The position numbers and the translations under genes were made by a program. The notes under the pieces were generated by a model. The model did not search any database, was not told where the DNA came from, and was given only the letters and a program-made list of their open reading frames with translations. This document shows, one piece after another, positions 18,702-27,599 of a DNA stretch of 64,000 nucleotides; position 1 is the stretch's first letter, and each line of letters begins with the position of its first letter. Source of the DNA: Providencia rettgeri (GTDB taxonomy: Bacteria > Pseudomonadota > Gammaproteobacteria > Enterobacterales > Enterobacteriaceae); assembly GCA_900455085.1 (NCBI GenBank), contig UGTZ01000001.1:2882501-2946500 (forward strand), read 5' to 3'.

Positions 18702-19493
18702 TTAATCCCAAGACACGTAAGGCAGTGAAGTACAACGGCACTGATAATCCGTACCCGGATTGCCTTCATATGCCCTGATTGATTTGCGTTTTTTCCACGT
18801 TTTACCGCCATTATCAGAATAAACCGTTGGATCTGAATATTTACAAAGCATGCCGTTTAACTTGCGGTGGCTATCACGCTCACGTTCATCATCAGCACCG
18901 CCCCACTCATACAAATCCAACCCTAAGGCGCGACTACGAGATTCAGTCAATGCCGCATTAAGCTTTGCGGTTTGGTCACGAGCGATAAACTTGGCTCGCG
19001 CTTTTGATACCTCGCCCCGACTTTTAATGATTGAAGTCAGGTTTTCATGTCGTCCACCACTGGATAAATTAGCGAATACTTTTTCACCAATATCATTAAT
19101 AAAATCCGTCTGAATAGACGTAATTAAATCGACATTCTCTTTTACCGCTTTATCCATATCCTCACGTATCGCGCCATCCCCCAAAAGCCCTGAGAGGTCA
19201 ACCCCAAAGGCTTGATTATAAATTCGCTGGGTTTGTGCTTTATTTTGCTGATTAGCGCGGTTTACCAACCCAAATGACAAACGACTGGCAATATCAGCAA
19301 TAGAAAGGTTGGCAACTTTTTGTATGGCTCGGGAGAGTTTTGCGGTAATGCTAATAGGTGGTGTTGTTGGTGCATCATTTAATGTAGGGCTTTCCAATTC
19401 GTTGATAACAATATTCGTCATCTCATCAATCACAGTGTAGAGCCGCTCTCGATACCAAACTTCCGCCCGTTTACTCTGTTTGATAGGTTGCAT
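18702..19493 (-). CDS. Head morphogenesis protein (Mu gpF/SPP1 gp7-like)
   Basis: 263 aa from the ATG at 19493 (MQPIKQSKRAEVW); the longer frame runs inside portal. C-terminal family motif: ARAKFIARDQTAKLNAALT, YEWGGADDERERDSHRKLNG and a final YQCRCTSLPY. Minor head protein injected or bound at the portal. Overlaps the end of the portal gene by 23 bases. Confidence 0.8.
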   Translation of the reverse strand: MQPIKQSKRAEVWYRERLYTVIDEMTNIVINELESPTLNDAPTTPPISITAKLSRAIQKVANLSIADIASRLSFGLVNRANQQNKAQTQRIYNQAFGVDLSGLLGDGAIREDMDKAVKENVDLITSIQTDFINDIGEKVFANLSSGGRHENLTSIIKSRGEVSKARAKFIARDQTAKLNAALTESRSRALGLDLYEWGGADDERERDSHRKLNGMLCKYSDPTVYSDNGGKTWKKRKSIRAYEGNPGTDYQCRCTSLPYVSWD

Positions 19494-20847
19494 TCGCCGG
19501 CGGCGAGGTTTCCGCCTCCCCTGCTTGCGCATCAAAAGCTGTTGGAGTTCCATTGTTAACCTCATTCGTTCCGGTACTCGCGATAATGGCTTCAATATCT
19601 TTTTCCGTTAACGTAGTAAGCAGTCCCCTTGCGATCATTTCACGCAAAATCGTTTTTTCATCCAAAATAAAGTCTTGAAAAAGAGAACTAAAACCTGTTG
19701 CATAGGCAGTAAAGCGCGTAGCTAGTTCAGCTTCATTAATACTGTCGATAGTGGGATAGGTATATTTGAGTTCATCTGTAATGGCTAATTTGTCAAGAAT
19801 GAACTGGTCGATAAAATCTTGTAACGGTCGTAATCGCGCTTCCTGACGACCATTGATATCTTCGTAATAGGCTTTATTGTCCTCTTCGCCCGAACTGAAA
19901 CCTGTTGCTGATTGCCCGAACAGTATCGAGAGAGGTCGACTCAATGCCCCCGCGAGAACACTGAACATCTTAGTAATCACATCAGAGAGACCCGCAAACT
20001 GAGCTGTTTTTTGTTCATATCGCCCTTGTCCAGAATCATCACCTGCATCAATAGCAACAATACCTGTTGATGATTTCCCCTCCTTCATGACTCTTAAATA
20101 ATCTAAAACTTTAGCTTCTTGACCGGCGGCTATTTGATTATTCATGTCAGGAATAAAAATTACATCAACATTGGCTTCTTGGATCGTATCTCCGGTGCTC
20201 ACAATCGCCGTATCGAATATTTTTATTGCATCATAAGCAGCTTGAATGTCTGAGGTACCAAACTTACAGCGGTCTTTAATACTGTGCTTACCTAACTTAA
20301 TTCGATGACAGCGCGTATGATGAAATTTCAGCTCACCGGTGCCAATATCGATATTGTAGATAATTGGCTCCCCAAGATTGGGGGACTGAATATCACAAAT
20401 CACTTTTGAGTCTGGCGTGTACTCGCCTTTACGTAGCACCAAAAATTTGACAATATTTTCACTCTGTAAATTAAGAGGTGATACGATTTGAACATCGTCA
20501 CAATCGGTAATGGCCACAATCAACGCATCACCAAGTAATGAGGACCATGTCAACGCATCGTGTTTAATTTGATAAGTACCGAGTTCCGTTTCAATATCTT
20601 CAATTTGCTGCTTTAACGAGCTATCAATATCACCAATAAAATCTCTGGGTATTTTCAACATATCATCGGCCGTTTTATTGATGTACTTGGCTACTACCCA
20701 CGAGTTTTCATACATGGCCAACAGCTCTTTATCAGAAACCTTTTCTTTTTTTTCGCTATAAACAACCGCGCCGATTTTCTCGCCAAGCGACGTCATCATG
20801 CGACTCAGGCTATCTTTCAATCGCCCGATAAATGTTGTATTTGTCAT
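19471..20847 (-). CDS. Portal protein (DUF1073 type)
   Basis: 458 aa from the ATG at 20847 (MTNTTFIGRLKDS). Family blocks: YENSWVVAKYINKTADDMLKIPR, ALIVAITDCDD, RPLSILFGQSATGFSSGEEDNKAYYE and a C-terminal LTEKDIEAIIAS. The SGEEDxxxYY segment and its place after terminase mark a Mu/T7-unlike DUF1073 portal. Databases sometimes label this family Acb1-like; the context makes portal the right reading. Confidence 0.8.
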   Translation of the reverse strand: MTNTTFIGRLKDSLSRMMTSLGEKIGAVVYSEKKEKVSDKELLAMYENSWVVAKYINKTADDMLKIPRDFIGDIDSSLKQQIEDIETELGTYQIKHDALTWSSLLGDALIVAITDCDDVQIVSPLNLQSENIVKFLVLRKGEYTPDSKVICDIQSPNLGEPIIYNIDIGTGELKFHHTRCHRIKLGKHSIKDRCKFGTSDIQAAYDAIKIFDTAIVSTGDTIQEANVDVIFIPDMNNQIAAGQEAKVLDYLRVMKEGKSSTGIVAIDAGDDSGQGRYEQKTAQFAGLSDVITKMFSVLAGALSRPLSILFGQSATGFSSGEEDNKAYYEDINGRQEARLRPLQDFIDQFILDKLAITDELKYTYPTIDSINEAELATRFTAYATGFSSLFQDFILDEKTILREMIARGLLTTLTEKDIEAIIASTGTNEVNNGTPTAFDAQAGEAETSPPANATYQTE

Positions 20848-20848
20848 A

Positions 20849-22243
20849 TTAAAGAATATCCAGTGGGCTAATTTTGTGTTTTTGATAAAGGTCACGCAGT
20901 GCCTGCGTCATTGCATCCACCGTATCGTCATGTCCAGCAAATGGGAATGTGGTTATTTCCGCTACCGTTTCCACTATCCATGGGGCAATATCTTCATGAG
21001 GTAACCAAACATTCCCCGCTTCCCACTCAGCGGTACACGCATGGGCACGCGCTATTTTACTGCCGTCCGGCTCCACAGGAACTAAGCCTGAAACAATAGA
21101 TTTAAGGGAGTCGATTACAGCAGGACCATTCGCCTTATCTTCAACTAGCTTACGACGACCATCAGGGAATTTTTCGGCCAATAATTTCACAGCTTTTAAA
21201 GTTTGAGTAAAGCTCATGCGCTTACGAATCTGATAGAGTAAATAGGCGTTTGCCCCTTTTTTGCCCCACACCTGACCAACAACATAGTCAGTGCCGTCAC
21301 TGTCTTTAAAGGTCATATCCCAACTATGGATAACTTTATCGAATTTAGAAGGCAAATCTTTGGGTAAGTAGTACTTCACAAACTCTTCATGGAATATTTG
21401 ACCATCGCCCGGCTTAGGCGATTGTTGATACATGGCAGACCAGAAGTAATCTCCCAGTATTGCTTTGGTTTCCAACAGCTTATCGATAGGGTGAAGTTCC
21501 GGTACCAGCGCTTCTCCTTGCTCATTAATGGCAGGGAATGCGAGTACCTTGGCTTCAGGAGCTTTTTCTTTTAATTGGCCAGATAAATCATCGGTCGCCC
21601 ACCGCGTGGCCATGATGATTTCACCGCTATTTTTTGATAAGCGGGTCTTAAAGGTCGAAACGTACCAGTTCCAAATCGATTTTTTAACCGTCGGGCTAAG
21701 TGCTTCTTTCGAGTTCTTTATCGGGTCATCAATGATACCGAGGTCAACTTTCTTACCCGTTAATGGGCCACCCACACCCGCACACACATAACTACCTTTG
21801 TAGTTGGCAATGCCGAACTCGTCAGAATTACGCTTAACAGCGATACCATTCTCAGCCTTGTTGCCTAACCAGCTCTTAGGAAATAGCACACGATATTCAG
21901 CCGACATCATAATTCGCTGAACATCGGTGTTCATATCACCGGCTAAATCAGACGAATACGACAGCGCCCCAACACGCATGTTAGGGTATTTACCAAAGAA
22001 GTAGGCAGGAAGATAACGGGAAACAATATCAGACTTACCATGCTGTGGCGGTGCACCCAATATTAATTTAGGGCGCTTTCCGTCCATCATATCAACCAAG
22101 AACTGGTCGAGCGCATCACACACCGTTTGAGAGAAATAGCTCGTAATATATTCAGGGTTTATATACTGAATAAATTCATGCAAACTACGGCGTGCTATTT
22201 CCCTGTCAACCTCTTCATCTAATAAGCCAAAATCTATATCCAT
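20849..22243 (-). CDS. terL: Terminase large subunit
   Basis: 464 aa. Packaging motor and nuclease. Walker A GAPPQHGKS at residues 63-71, Walker B VDLGIIDDPIKN, coupling motif MATRW, then the RNase H-like nuclease with IHSWDMTFKDSD and a late GHDDTVDAM acidic pair. Full length. Stop is adjacent to the portal start. Confidence 0.93.
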   Translation of the reverse strand: MDIDFGLLDEEVDREIARRSLHEFIQYINPEYITSYFSQTVCDALDQFLVDMMDGKRPKLILGAPPQHGKSDIVSRYLPAYFFGKYPNMRVGALSYSSDLAGDMNTDVQRIMMSAEYRVLFPKSWLGNKAENGIAVKRNSDEFGIANYKGSYVCAGVGGPLTGKKVDLGIIDDPIKNSKEALSPTVKKSIWNWYVSTFKTRLSKNSGEIIMATRWATDDLSGQLKEKAPEAKVLAFPAINEQGEALVPELHPIDKLLETKAILGDYFWSAMYQQSPKPGDGQIFHEEFVKYYLPKDLPSKFDKVIHSWDMTFKDSDGTDYVVGQVWGKKGANAYLLYQIRKRMSFTQTLKAVKLLAEKFPDGRRKLVEDKANGPAVIDSLKSIVSGLVPVEPDGSKIARAHACTAEWEAGNVWLPHEDIAPWIVETVAEITTFPFAGHDDTVDAMTQALRDLYQKHKISPLDIL

Positions 22244-22274
22244 AGTGGTACCTAAAATGTAATAAATAGCCCTT

Positions 22275-22384
22275 TCACCTCAAAATGACAGTGAAATGGA
22301 AAATGAGTTTTTGATAACAAACTAGCAACAAATAAAAAGCCCGAATTCAGGAAGAAGATTTAGACTTTTATCGGTTTGAGGTGA
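22275..22384. repeat. Inverted repeat between terS and terL
   Basis: TCACCTCAAA (22275-22284) and its exact complement TTTGAGGTGA (22375-22384) flank a 90-bp AT-rich non-coding spacer. Could be a cos/pac-type recognition element or a late-mRNA structure. Function unknown. Confidence 0.4.
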
Positions 22385-22441
22385 TATTTTAATTGAGTTG
22401 AAAAGTCGCAGGGCATGTAAGAGCCATTATGTTAAATAAGG

Positions 22442-23452
22442 CTAGTTTTTTGATTTTATTCTCAACTGCATGAGTTGTTCAAAACTCAAATGACTAAGGT
22501 CAATTCCTGTCGATTGAATAGGCCCACCATCTGCACCGGTTATCTCAGTCTTGTTCTTAACCATCCCCAAATGCTGCGCAAGCATTTTAAGAGCATCATC
22601 TTGATTGCGAGTGATAACCTCAACACCAAACTTACCCTCTTTCACACCCGCAAATAAGCGTCGAGCAGCGCCAGTTAAATCGCGTGTATCATGAAAATGC
22701 GCACGGCCAATACCAAAACCACTACAGCGAGGGCAATCAGGATTAGGATCAAGTGAATTGTCATAACCGTAACCGCCATTGTCATTTGGTATCTTTTTCT
22801 TTTTAGCCCTAGCCTCAGTAACAGCGTCTTCAAACTCTATCGCATCGCACCACTGATAATTAAATCCAAAGCCCCAACAATGGCGACAACATAATCGACG
22901 ATATTCAGTTAGCTCATTTACGTCTGCAGTTGCAATATCCCACCACATTTTTAATACGGCATCTTGGGTTATTTCTGTTCTGCGTTCTCGTTCTGCTAGC
23001 GCGTCCGCGATTGCTCTTGAAACCTTAGCATTTCTTAGCATTCGAGTAGCATTTACATAAGCTGTATTGCCTTCGCCTTTATAACCAGCTCGCTTATATG
23101 CAGCAGCTCGATTTAAGTCGATAAGATACTCATTGACGAATTTGACTTGTGAGTCATTAAGCCCGTAGTTGCGCACATCAAAGGTATTTTCATCATTGTG
23201 CGCATTATCTTGTTCACTGCTCTGCGCAGTTGGTATTGCTCTATTACATATAGGCTCTTTTGCGCATTCTTTATCGTGCGCAGTGCGCAATTTCTTATGC
23301 GCAGTTTTTTGCGCAGCCGGCTTTTTAATATGTCGTCTTGCTGTTGCGTAATTTAGTCCCTGGTCTTCACACCACTCTTTAGGGGATATTCCTGATTTAG
23401 CATGTTCGGTGAGGAACTGTTGCTGTAGCGTCCCCCAATCCGGTTTAGCCAT
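22442..23452 (-). CDS. terS: Terminase small subunit
   Basis: 336 aa. Contains the Terminase_2 core: YGLNDSQVKFVNEYLIDLNRA, AAYKRAGYKGEGNTAYVNATRMLRN (in part), followed by ITQDAVLKMWWDIATADVNE. The region after it has paired cysteines (CCRHCWGFG and CPRCSGFG), suggesting a zinc-binding insert. An extra N-terminal ~90 residues starts with a helix-turn-helix-like GISPKEWCEDQGLNYATARRHI, so DNA recognition may be two-part. Longer than a typical small terminase (~180 aa). Confidence 0.82.
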   Translation of the reverse strand: MAKPDWGTLQQQFLTEHAKSGISPKEWCEDQGLNYATARRHIKKPAAQKTAHKKLRTAHDKECAKEPICNRAIPTAQSSEQDNAHNDENTFDVRNYGLNDSQVKFVNEYLIDLNRAAAYKRAGYKGEGNTAYVNATRMLRNAKVSRAIADALAERERRTEITQDAVLKMWWDIATADVNELTEYRRLCCRHCWGFGFNYQWCDAIEFEDAVTEARAKKKKIPNDNGGYGYDNSLDPNPDCPRCSGFGIGRAHFHDTRDLTGAARRLFAGVKEGKFGVEVITRNQDDALKMLAQHLGMVKNKTEITGADGGPIQSTGIDLSHLSFEQLMQLRIKSKN

Positions 23453-23521
23453 CGTGTTTATCTCCTGTATAAATCTCTATCAACGCCACTCAAAGAATGA
23501 CGTTTGTAGAAGTTCATCGTT

Positions 23522-23743
23522 TCACTGAACCGTGAAACTACCATAGCCTGCGTATGATGCAGTTCTCACCCACACGGTATAATCCTCATTGAAGTTAACC
23601 GTGCTTGAAACTATTAAGCCATCGTCACTCTCTGTAGGCTCGGTATCTCCGATATGCAGATAAATCGTGCCGTAGTGAACCTGCAAGATGTTACCTGCCT
23701 TTACCGTCAGCTTTTGCCATGCTTTTGTTGCGGTGTATTTCAT
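23522..23743 (-). CDS. Small protein coupled to the SGNH hydrolase gene
   Basis: 73 aa from the ATG at 23743 (MKYTATKAWQKL). Its ATG overlaps the SGNH stop (ATGA), indicating translational coupling. The body looks all-beta (AGNILQVHYGTIYLHIGD, YTVWVRTASYAGYGSFTVQ), with no signal peptide or membrane segment. Not recognised. Plausible roles are a decoration or spike-assembly partner of the hydrolase (inference). Confidence 0.6.
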   Translation of the reverse strand: MKYTATKAWQKLTVKAGNILQVHYGTIYLHIGDTEPTESDDGLIVSSTVNFNEDYTVWVRTASYAGYGSFTVQ

Positions 23744-25623
23744 AGTTTTTCCTCCAAGACAAAGGCTTCGGACACCTTCACGCTTGTATTGCCTTTGTAT
23801 GACCATGTGGAACCAAATGCGCCACCCATTGGGAATGGGAACACCTCACCTTCTTTTGCCGTAATTTCCGTTAGTGGTGTTGTGGACGCATAACCTTGAT
23901 AAAATTTTAATGATGCGCCTTCACTGTTGCGCTCAAGGACAAACTTGTACTCATGCTCGTCATCGTCTTTCAAGGCTCCACAAGAAAACTTCACATCCAA
24001 TGTTCCGTTAGCACTTACGCCGCTTACGTCTCTTGTCACCGTTAATACCTCCAAGCTATTGTCAGTATTTCTGAATAATGCAAGACAACGATGTTCAAGT
24101 TGAGTTGCTGCCTCAACACCATTAAATAACATTATCCCAAGCGCACCTGCTTTTGTGATTGATGCCTTAAAGTACAGTGTTGACCTTGAGCTACCAAAAC
24201 CAAGCCCCCAAAAATTACTCCCGTCAGACATTAATGGTGATGGGAATAACTCACGCGTTCCCGTCACCGTCGAAACTCGGTGATAAATAGGAGCCAAGCT
24301 TCTTGCATTTTGTGTTCCAGAAGGCAATGACTTCCATTGAGGATAAATCGACAAGTAACCCCAAAAAATACCAGCACTCACCTTTTTTGTAGGAAAATGT
24401 ACCTTAACTTTGTGTAGCCCGTAAGTTACACCGCTAAGAAATACAGGCGCACTCCCTGTCTCCCCAGTTGTTGATGTCGGCTTAAAACCTTGATTCGGTG
24501 ATGCGCCATTGATTAAAACCGTATTTCTTGATATATCCGTCAATATTGTATTTATTTTGTTACTGTCACCAATACCTTCATTGCGAACTGTGTTGTAAAC
24601 AATCCCAGCAGAGGCACTTCGTACTCGTAACCAGATAGTTAGCATGACTTGGCCTGTGTGCTTGTTTGCAGTGGCAGCATTTAAGTACAGGTTGTGAAAA
24701 AGGGTGGTGCTCGTTTTATATTGCTCCGAATACCCAAAGCGACTATTCACTCGGTTATCCATGAAAGGCAAGTGCTGTACATCTCCCTTAATATCAATCA
24801 CACCACCGTACAATTCAGCAGCAATCAAAGAGGCTTGCGCTTGATGTCCGATATCACCAAAGTGTAATCCATCTGGCTCCGCATCAACCCAGCGAATGAG
24901 ATGACTATTATGTTCTAGCCACTCAGTTAACATGAGTGATTTGTCTATTAACGGAATGCTACGCTGTGCCGCGATATCTTTTTTCATTGTGTTGATTTCG
25001 AGTAGCATTTCATTCTTTCCTCTACCACTCGAATCTGAACGATAGGCAGGGCCTGATGTTAATAGAACAGGTAACGCTCCTGTCTTTTCTATCTCATCAA
25101 TGAGCAAATTCGTCTGCTCCACGGTTTCATTAAGCTGAGAGCCTGCGGTCGGAATATCATTCAGCCCAAAATCCACAAAAACAATGTCGCAAACACCGTA
25201 GTTAGGATTGTTTGTGATGGCGGTAGGAAAATTCCTTACCGCCCAACCATCAGCTATCGTGCGTCCTGAATACCGTGCGTTGTACACATGGATATTTTCG
25301 TTGGTATACATGTCTCGAAGAATATCTTGTAACTTCTTAGGCCACGCATTGAGTGCTGTGCTTTCGTGATTGCTATCTCCTATTGCTTCATTCTTATTTG
25401 TGATAGGATTTTGTACCCACCCAGTCGTACCTAAACCATCCGTTGTTGAATCCCCATAGCACGCAATCTTAACCGTCTCACCTGCTGCCATGCGTGCCAT
25501 GTAGTATTTGAGTGTCTTATTGGTTTTTACGGTAACTGTGGGTGATGAAGGTGGCACTTCTGTACTGGCATTAGTTGATGACTTACCAAGGGTTAACTGT
25601 TGTGAGTCATTGATGACTATCAT
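23740..25623 (-). CDS. SGNH/GDSL hydrolase with C-terminal beta domain, probable tailspike or O-antigen deacetylase
   Basis: 627 aa from the ATG at 25623, with an AGAGGAAAGC ribosome site. SGNH blocks are complete: IACYGDSTTDGLG (Ser59), YSGRT (Gly120), FGLNDIP (Asn155) and a catalytic DGLHFGDIGH (Asp251, His254). So an active esterase/acetylhydrolase is predicted. Residues ~280-627 are beta-rich and resemble carbohydrate-binding sandwich domains (not matched to a named family). No signal peptide, so it is probably assembled on the virion or acts at lysis. Sits between the lysis cassette and terminase, away from the tail genes, and is preceded by a strong hairpin. Confidence 0.75.
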   Translation of the reverse strand: MIVINDSQQLTLGKSSTNASTEVPPSSPTVTVKTNKTLKYYMARMAAGETVKIACYGDSTTDGLGTTGWVQNPITNKNEAIGDSNHESTALNAWPKKLQDILRDMYTNENIHVYNARYSGRTIADGWAVRNFPTAITNNPNYGVCDIVFVDFGLNDIPTAGSQLNETVEQTNLLIDEIEKTGALPVLLTSGPAYRSDSSGRGKNEMLLEINTMKKDIAAQRSIPLIDKSLMLTEWLEHNSHLIRWVDAEPDGLHFGDIGHQAQASLIAAELYGGVIDIKGDVQHLPFMDNRVNSRFGYSEQYKTSTTLFHNLYLNAATANKHTGQVMLTIWLRVRSASAGIVYNTVRNEGIGDSNKINTILTDISRNTVLINGASPNQGFKPTSTTGETGSAPVFLSGVTYGLHKVKVHFPTKKVSAGIFWGYLSIYPQWKSLPSGTQNARSLAPIYHRVSTVTGTRELFPSPLMSDGSNFWGLGFGSSRSTLYFKASITKAGALGIMLFNGVEAATQLEHRCLALFRNTDNSLEVLTVTRDVSGVSANGTLDVKFSCGALKDDDEHEYKFVLERNSEGASLKFYQGYASTTPLTEITAKEGEVFPFPMGGAFGSTWSYKGNTSVKVSEAFVLEEKL

Positions 25624-25640
25624 GCTTTCCTCTTTAAACA

Positions 25641-25670
25641 AAATAGCCCCTGATTTCTCAGAGGCTATTT
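25641..25670 (-). promoter_or_regulatory. Strong hairpin just upstream of the SGNH ribosome site
   Basis: AAATAGCC (25641-25648) pairs with GGCTATTT (25663-25670), with an inner CTGA/TCAG pair. On the minus strand it ends in TTTTG a few bases before the SGNH ribosome site. It may be an attenuator, a terminator for the upstream small gene, or a 5' mRNA structure. Confidence 0.4.
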
Positions 25671-25886
25671 ATTCGCTTATTGATTATCAAATTCGTATTT
25701 CATTTCATTATTTACAATTTGAAATAGCTTACAGACAAAACTATTTAATATACTTCAACTATTTAATTTTCCAGCAAGCACTTTACGCTTATCGGTGTAC
25801 TATTCACCGCGTCCCAACACTAGGGGGATAAGTAGTAAACTCTCTATATTATGATTTATTTATATGCACTTTGTTGTTATGTGTTT

Positions 25887-25912
25887 AGCCTCTGCAAAAG
25901 AGGCTTTTTTTT
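25887..25912 (+). terminator. Rho-independent terminator, + strand
   Basis: AGCCTCT-GCAAA-AGAGGCT followed by T8. It points rightward, yet no annotated + strand gene precedes it, hinting at an unrecognised short transcript from 25.67-25.89 kb. Confidence 0.65.
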
Positions 25913-26066
25913 ACTTTCTCAGTTTATCTACTTTAGCTTGCAGTTTTTCATTCACACCTTTTAATTGCTGAACAATTCGCTCTGCCTCTTTGGTATGTTT
26001 ACGATACACCAATGCCCCTGCGGCAAAACCTACTATAATCGCAATTAATATATAAAGAACTGTCAT
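25911..26066 (-). CDS. 51-aa single-pass membrane protein
   Basis: Small ORF: N-terminal hydrophobic segment VLYILIAIIVGFAAGALVY, then a charged coiled-coil tail (HTKEAERIVQQLKGVNEKL). N-in topology with the tail in the cytoplasm is likely. Lies in the late operon between Rz1 and the SGNH gene, so it may be an accessory lysis or exclusion protein. Function unknown. Confidence 0.55.
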   Translation of the reverse strand: MTVLYILIAIIVGFAAGALVYRKHTKEAERIVQQLKGVNEKLQAKVDKLRK

Positions 26067-26446
26067 TTTGACCCCTTAATTTATTTAGCTGATTTTATCT
26101 ATAGGATATATATTTTTCTAAAGCCATTTAACAACAATCTAAATAAGAAAATCGAAAGATCATTTAAACCTAACTATTTTTCATATAGTTATTTCTATTT
26201 AACCTTTGTTTATATTGTATTAATTATAGTTAAAGAGTCGGCTCCGTTCCGGCTACACACATAAAATATATTTAACCTAGTGATTAGCCCTTTCCCTCTA
26301 GTGACTGGGCATTTTTTTTATTCCATGCTCTAACTCGATTTAACCTTTAACTCGAAATACATCCCACACCACAAAGTCAGTCATATTTCGTTTCTTTTTA
26401 TTACACACTGAAATACGTTAATCTACTATTCTATCTACGTTAGTAT
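26067..26446. other. AT-rich non-coding stretch in the prophage
   Basis: No convincing gene. Near 26285-26319 a short GCCC/GGGC hairpin is followed by T8 on the + strand, a possible weak terminator, with TATAGT-like -10 hexamers upstream (around 26226). Continues to the tiny transcription unit at 26447. Confidence 0.4.
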
Positions 26447-26527
26447 AAGGTGTTAAAAATAATGATAATCAAGATGTGTACTGGTACTAGTTAGCTCGTT
26501 AGTCTTCCCGACACGAGCTATTTTTTT
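26447..26527 (+). other. Candidate tiny transcription unit: 10-codon ORF ending in a terminator
   Basis: AAGGTG ribosome-like site (26447-26452), then ATG at 26462 and the peptide MIIKMCTGTS stopping at TAG 26492-26494. The stop is the start of a perfect 8-bp stem TAGCTCGT/ACGAGCTA (26492-26499, 26513-26520) followed by T7. A TAGTATAAG -10-like element lies just upstream (26441-26449). It looks like a leader peptide/attenuator or small RNA. No downstream gene is obvious. Confidence 0.4.
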
Positions 26528-26869
26528 GCCCTTTGCGCTTCAATTCTCCATATTGCATCCTTAGTAACCCGAAAGCATTATCAAACTAAAAGTATGTATA
26601 TCGCAAAATCCATCACCAATACACCATATGAAAGTCAAAATTAGATGCCAAAATATTTGGATTTTCAATATTTAACTTTGTTTAGACTTTATTTAACTTT
26701 ATTTAATTATAGTAATTCAATACTCATTTCATTGTGAGTCCTGCTCTATATCGAACTTTTAGCTCTTTCCTCTTCGTTAGAGTTTTTATTGTTTCGTATC
26801 GTTTTCTTATTATGATTTTGCCTGACCACCCCAAAAAGGAAAATCACTCATTTACAAGATATAAAACAT
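26528..26869. other. AT-rich non-coding stretch
   Basis: No coding signal on either strand. Contains a run of TTTAACTTTATTTAATTATAGT-like text (around 26684-26712) that could be a promoter for the 59-aa gene that follows. Confidence 0.35.
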
Positions 26870-27049
26870 ATGTATAACCATCCTATTGCAGCGATTTTAA
26901 TTATTAGCCTCCTTCTTTTTTTCGTTATAATTTTTTTAGTTATGGATAAAAAAACTTGTTATTTATTTAAGTTTTTCATTTACTTAATTACTGCGATAGC
27001 TTTTTTAAATATCTTTTTTTTCATCAATACTATTTTTTTTATTAACTAA
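26870..27049 (+). CDS. 59-aa two-TM membrane protein, possible phage cargo
   Basis: Very hydrophobic: AAILIISLLLFFVIIFLVM, a short MDKKTCYLFK linker, then FFIYLITAIAFLNIFFFINT. Runs opposite to the late operon, so it would be expressed independently in the lysogen from an AT-rich upstream region. Small membrane proteins in this position often act in superinfection exclusion, but that is inference. Weak ribosome site; may be spurious. Confidence 0.4.
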   Translation: MYNHPIAAILIISLLLFFVIIFLVMDKKTCYLFKFFIYLITAIAFLNIFFFINTIFFIN

Positions 27050-27070
27050 TACAAAAACTAAAATTCTGTA

Positions 27071-27376
27071 CTAGTGAGTTACATTATTGACCCTAGCTGA
27101 TTCAATCTCTCGTATCGCTTTTTTGTCAACGTTGCACTTTGCTATTGAGTTCATGGCGTCAATAAGCAGTTGTGGCATATCACCCCAATCTACATTCTCG
27201 GGAATATCTGGCTGAGGACAATCAGCGGTTAGGTGTGCCGGTATCAGTGGCGACTGAACGGGAATCAATACCTCTTTTGTATTTCCGCAACTCACTAACA
27301 ACATCATCAGGCACAGCAGTATTAGCGCACTCATTGTCTTTGAGCACTGTTTTGATAACAGTCTTAACTTTGACAT
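27071..27376 (-). CDS. Rz1-like spanin lipoprotein (o-spanin)
   Basis: 101 aa, nested out of frame over the end of the Rz gene. Signal sequence with lipobox LLVSC (Cys30), followed by a Pro-containing periplasmic domain (IPVQSPLIPAHLTADCPQPDIP). Outer-membrane half of the spanin complex that fuses the membranes at lysis. Longer than lambda Rz1 (60 aa). Confidence 0.82.
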   Translation of the reverse strand: MSKLRLLSKQCSKTMSALILLCLMMLLVSCGNTKEVLIPVQSPLIPAHLTADCPQPDIPENVDWGDMPQLLIDAMNSIAKCNVDKKAIREIESARVNNVTH

Positions 27377-27578
27377 GTTCTGAGTCCTCTAATTGCCTTG
27401 CTTTGATATTATCGAGTGAGATTTGATAGCGAAGAGTGATAGCGGATTGGGTTACTTTGTTTAGCAACAGGCTTGCTGATAGTTGACTATTTAGTGATTC
27501 GTTTTCATTTGTGAGCTTCTGATTTTCAGTCACTTGCCAGTTAAGCAACCCACCCAAGATAATGACACCGACTAGCAC
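27222..27578 (-). CDS. Rz-like spanin (i-spanin)
   Basis: 118 aa. N-terminal membrane anchor MLVGVIILGGLLNW, then a coiled-coil periplasmic part (QKLTNENESLNSQLSASLLL). Its 3' half carries the Rz1 frame. Together they complete holin-endolysin-Rz-Rz1. Confidence 0.82.
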   Translation of the reverse strand: MLVGVIILGGLLNWQVTENQKLTNENESLNSQLSASLLLNKVTQSAITLRYQISLDNIKARQLEDSEHVKVKTVIKTVLKDNECANTAVPDDVVSELRKYKRGIDSRSVATDTGTPNR

Positions 27579-27599
27579 TATCGTTGTTGCTTTCCCAAT

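Noticed and set aside
19471..20847. Anti-CBASS Acb1-like protein
   Set aside because: DUF1073 proteins are sometimes named this way, but position after terminase and the portal-type motifs make it the portal.
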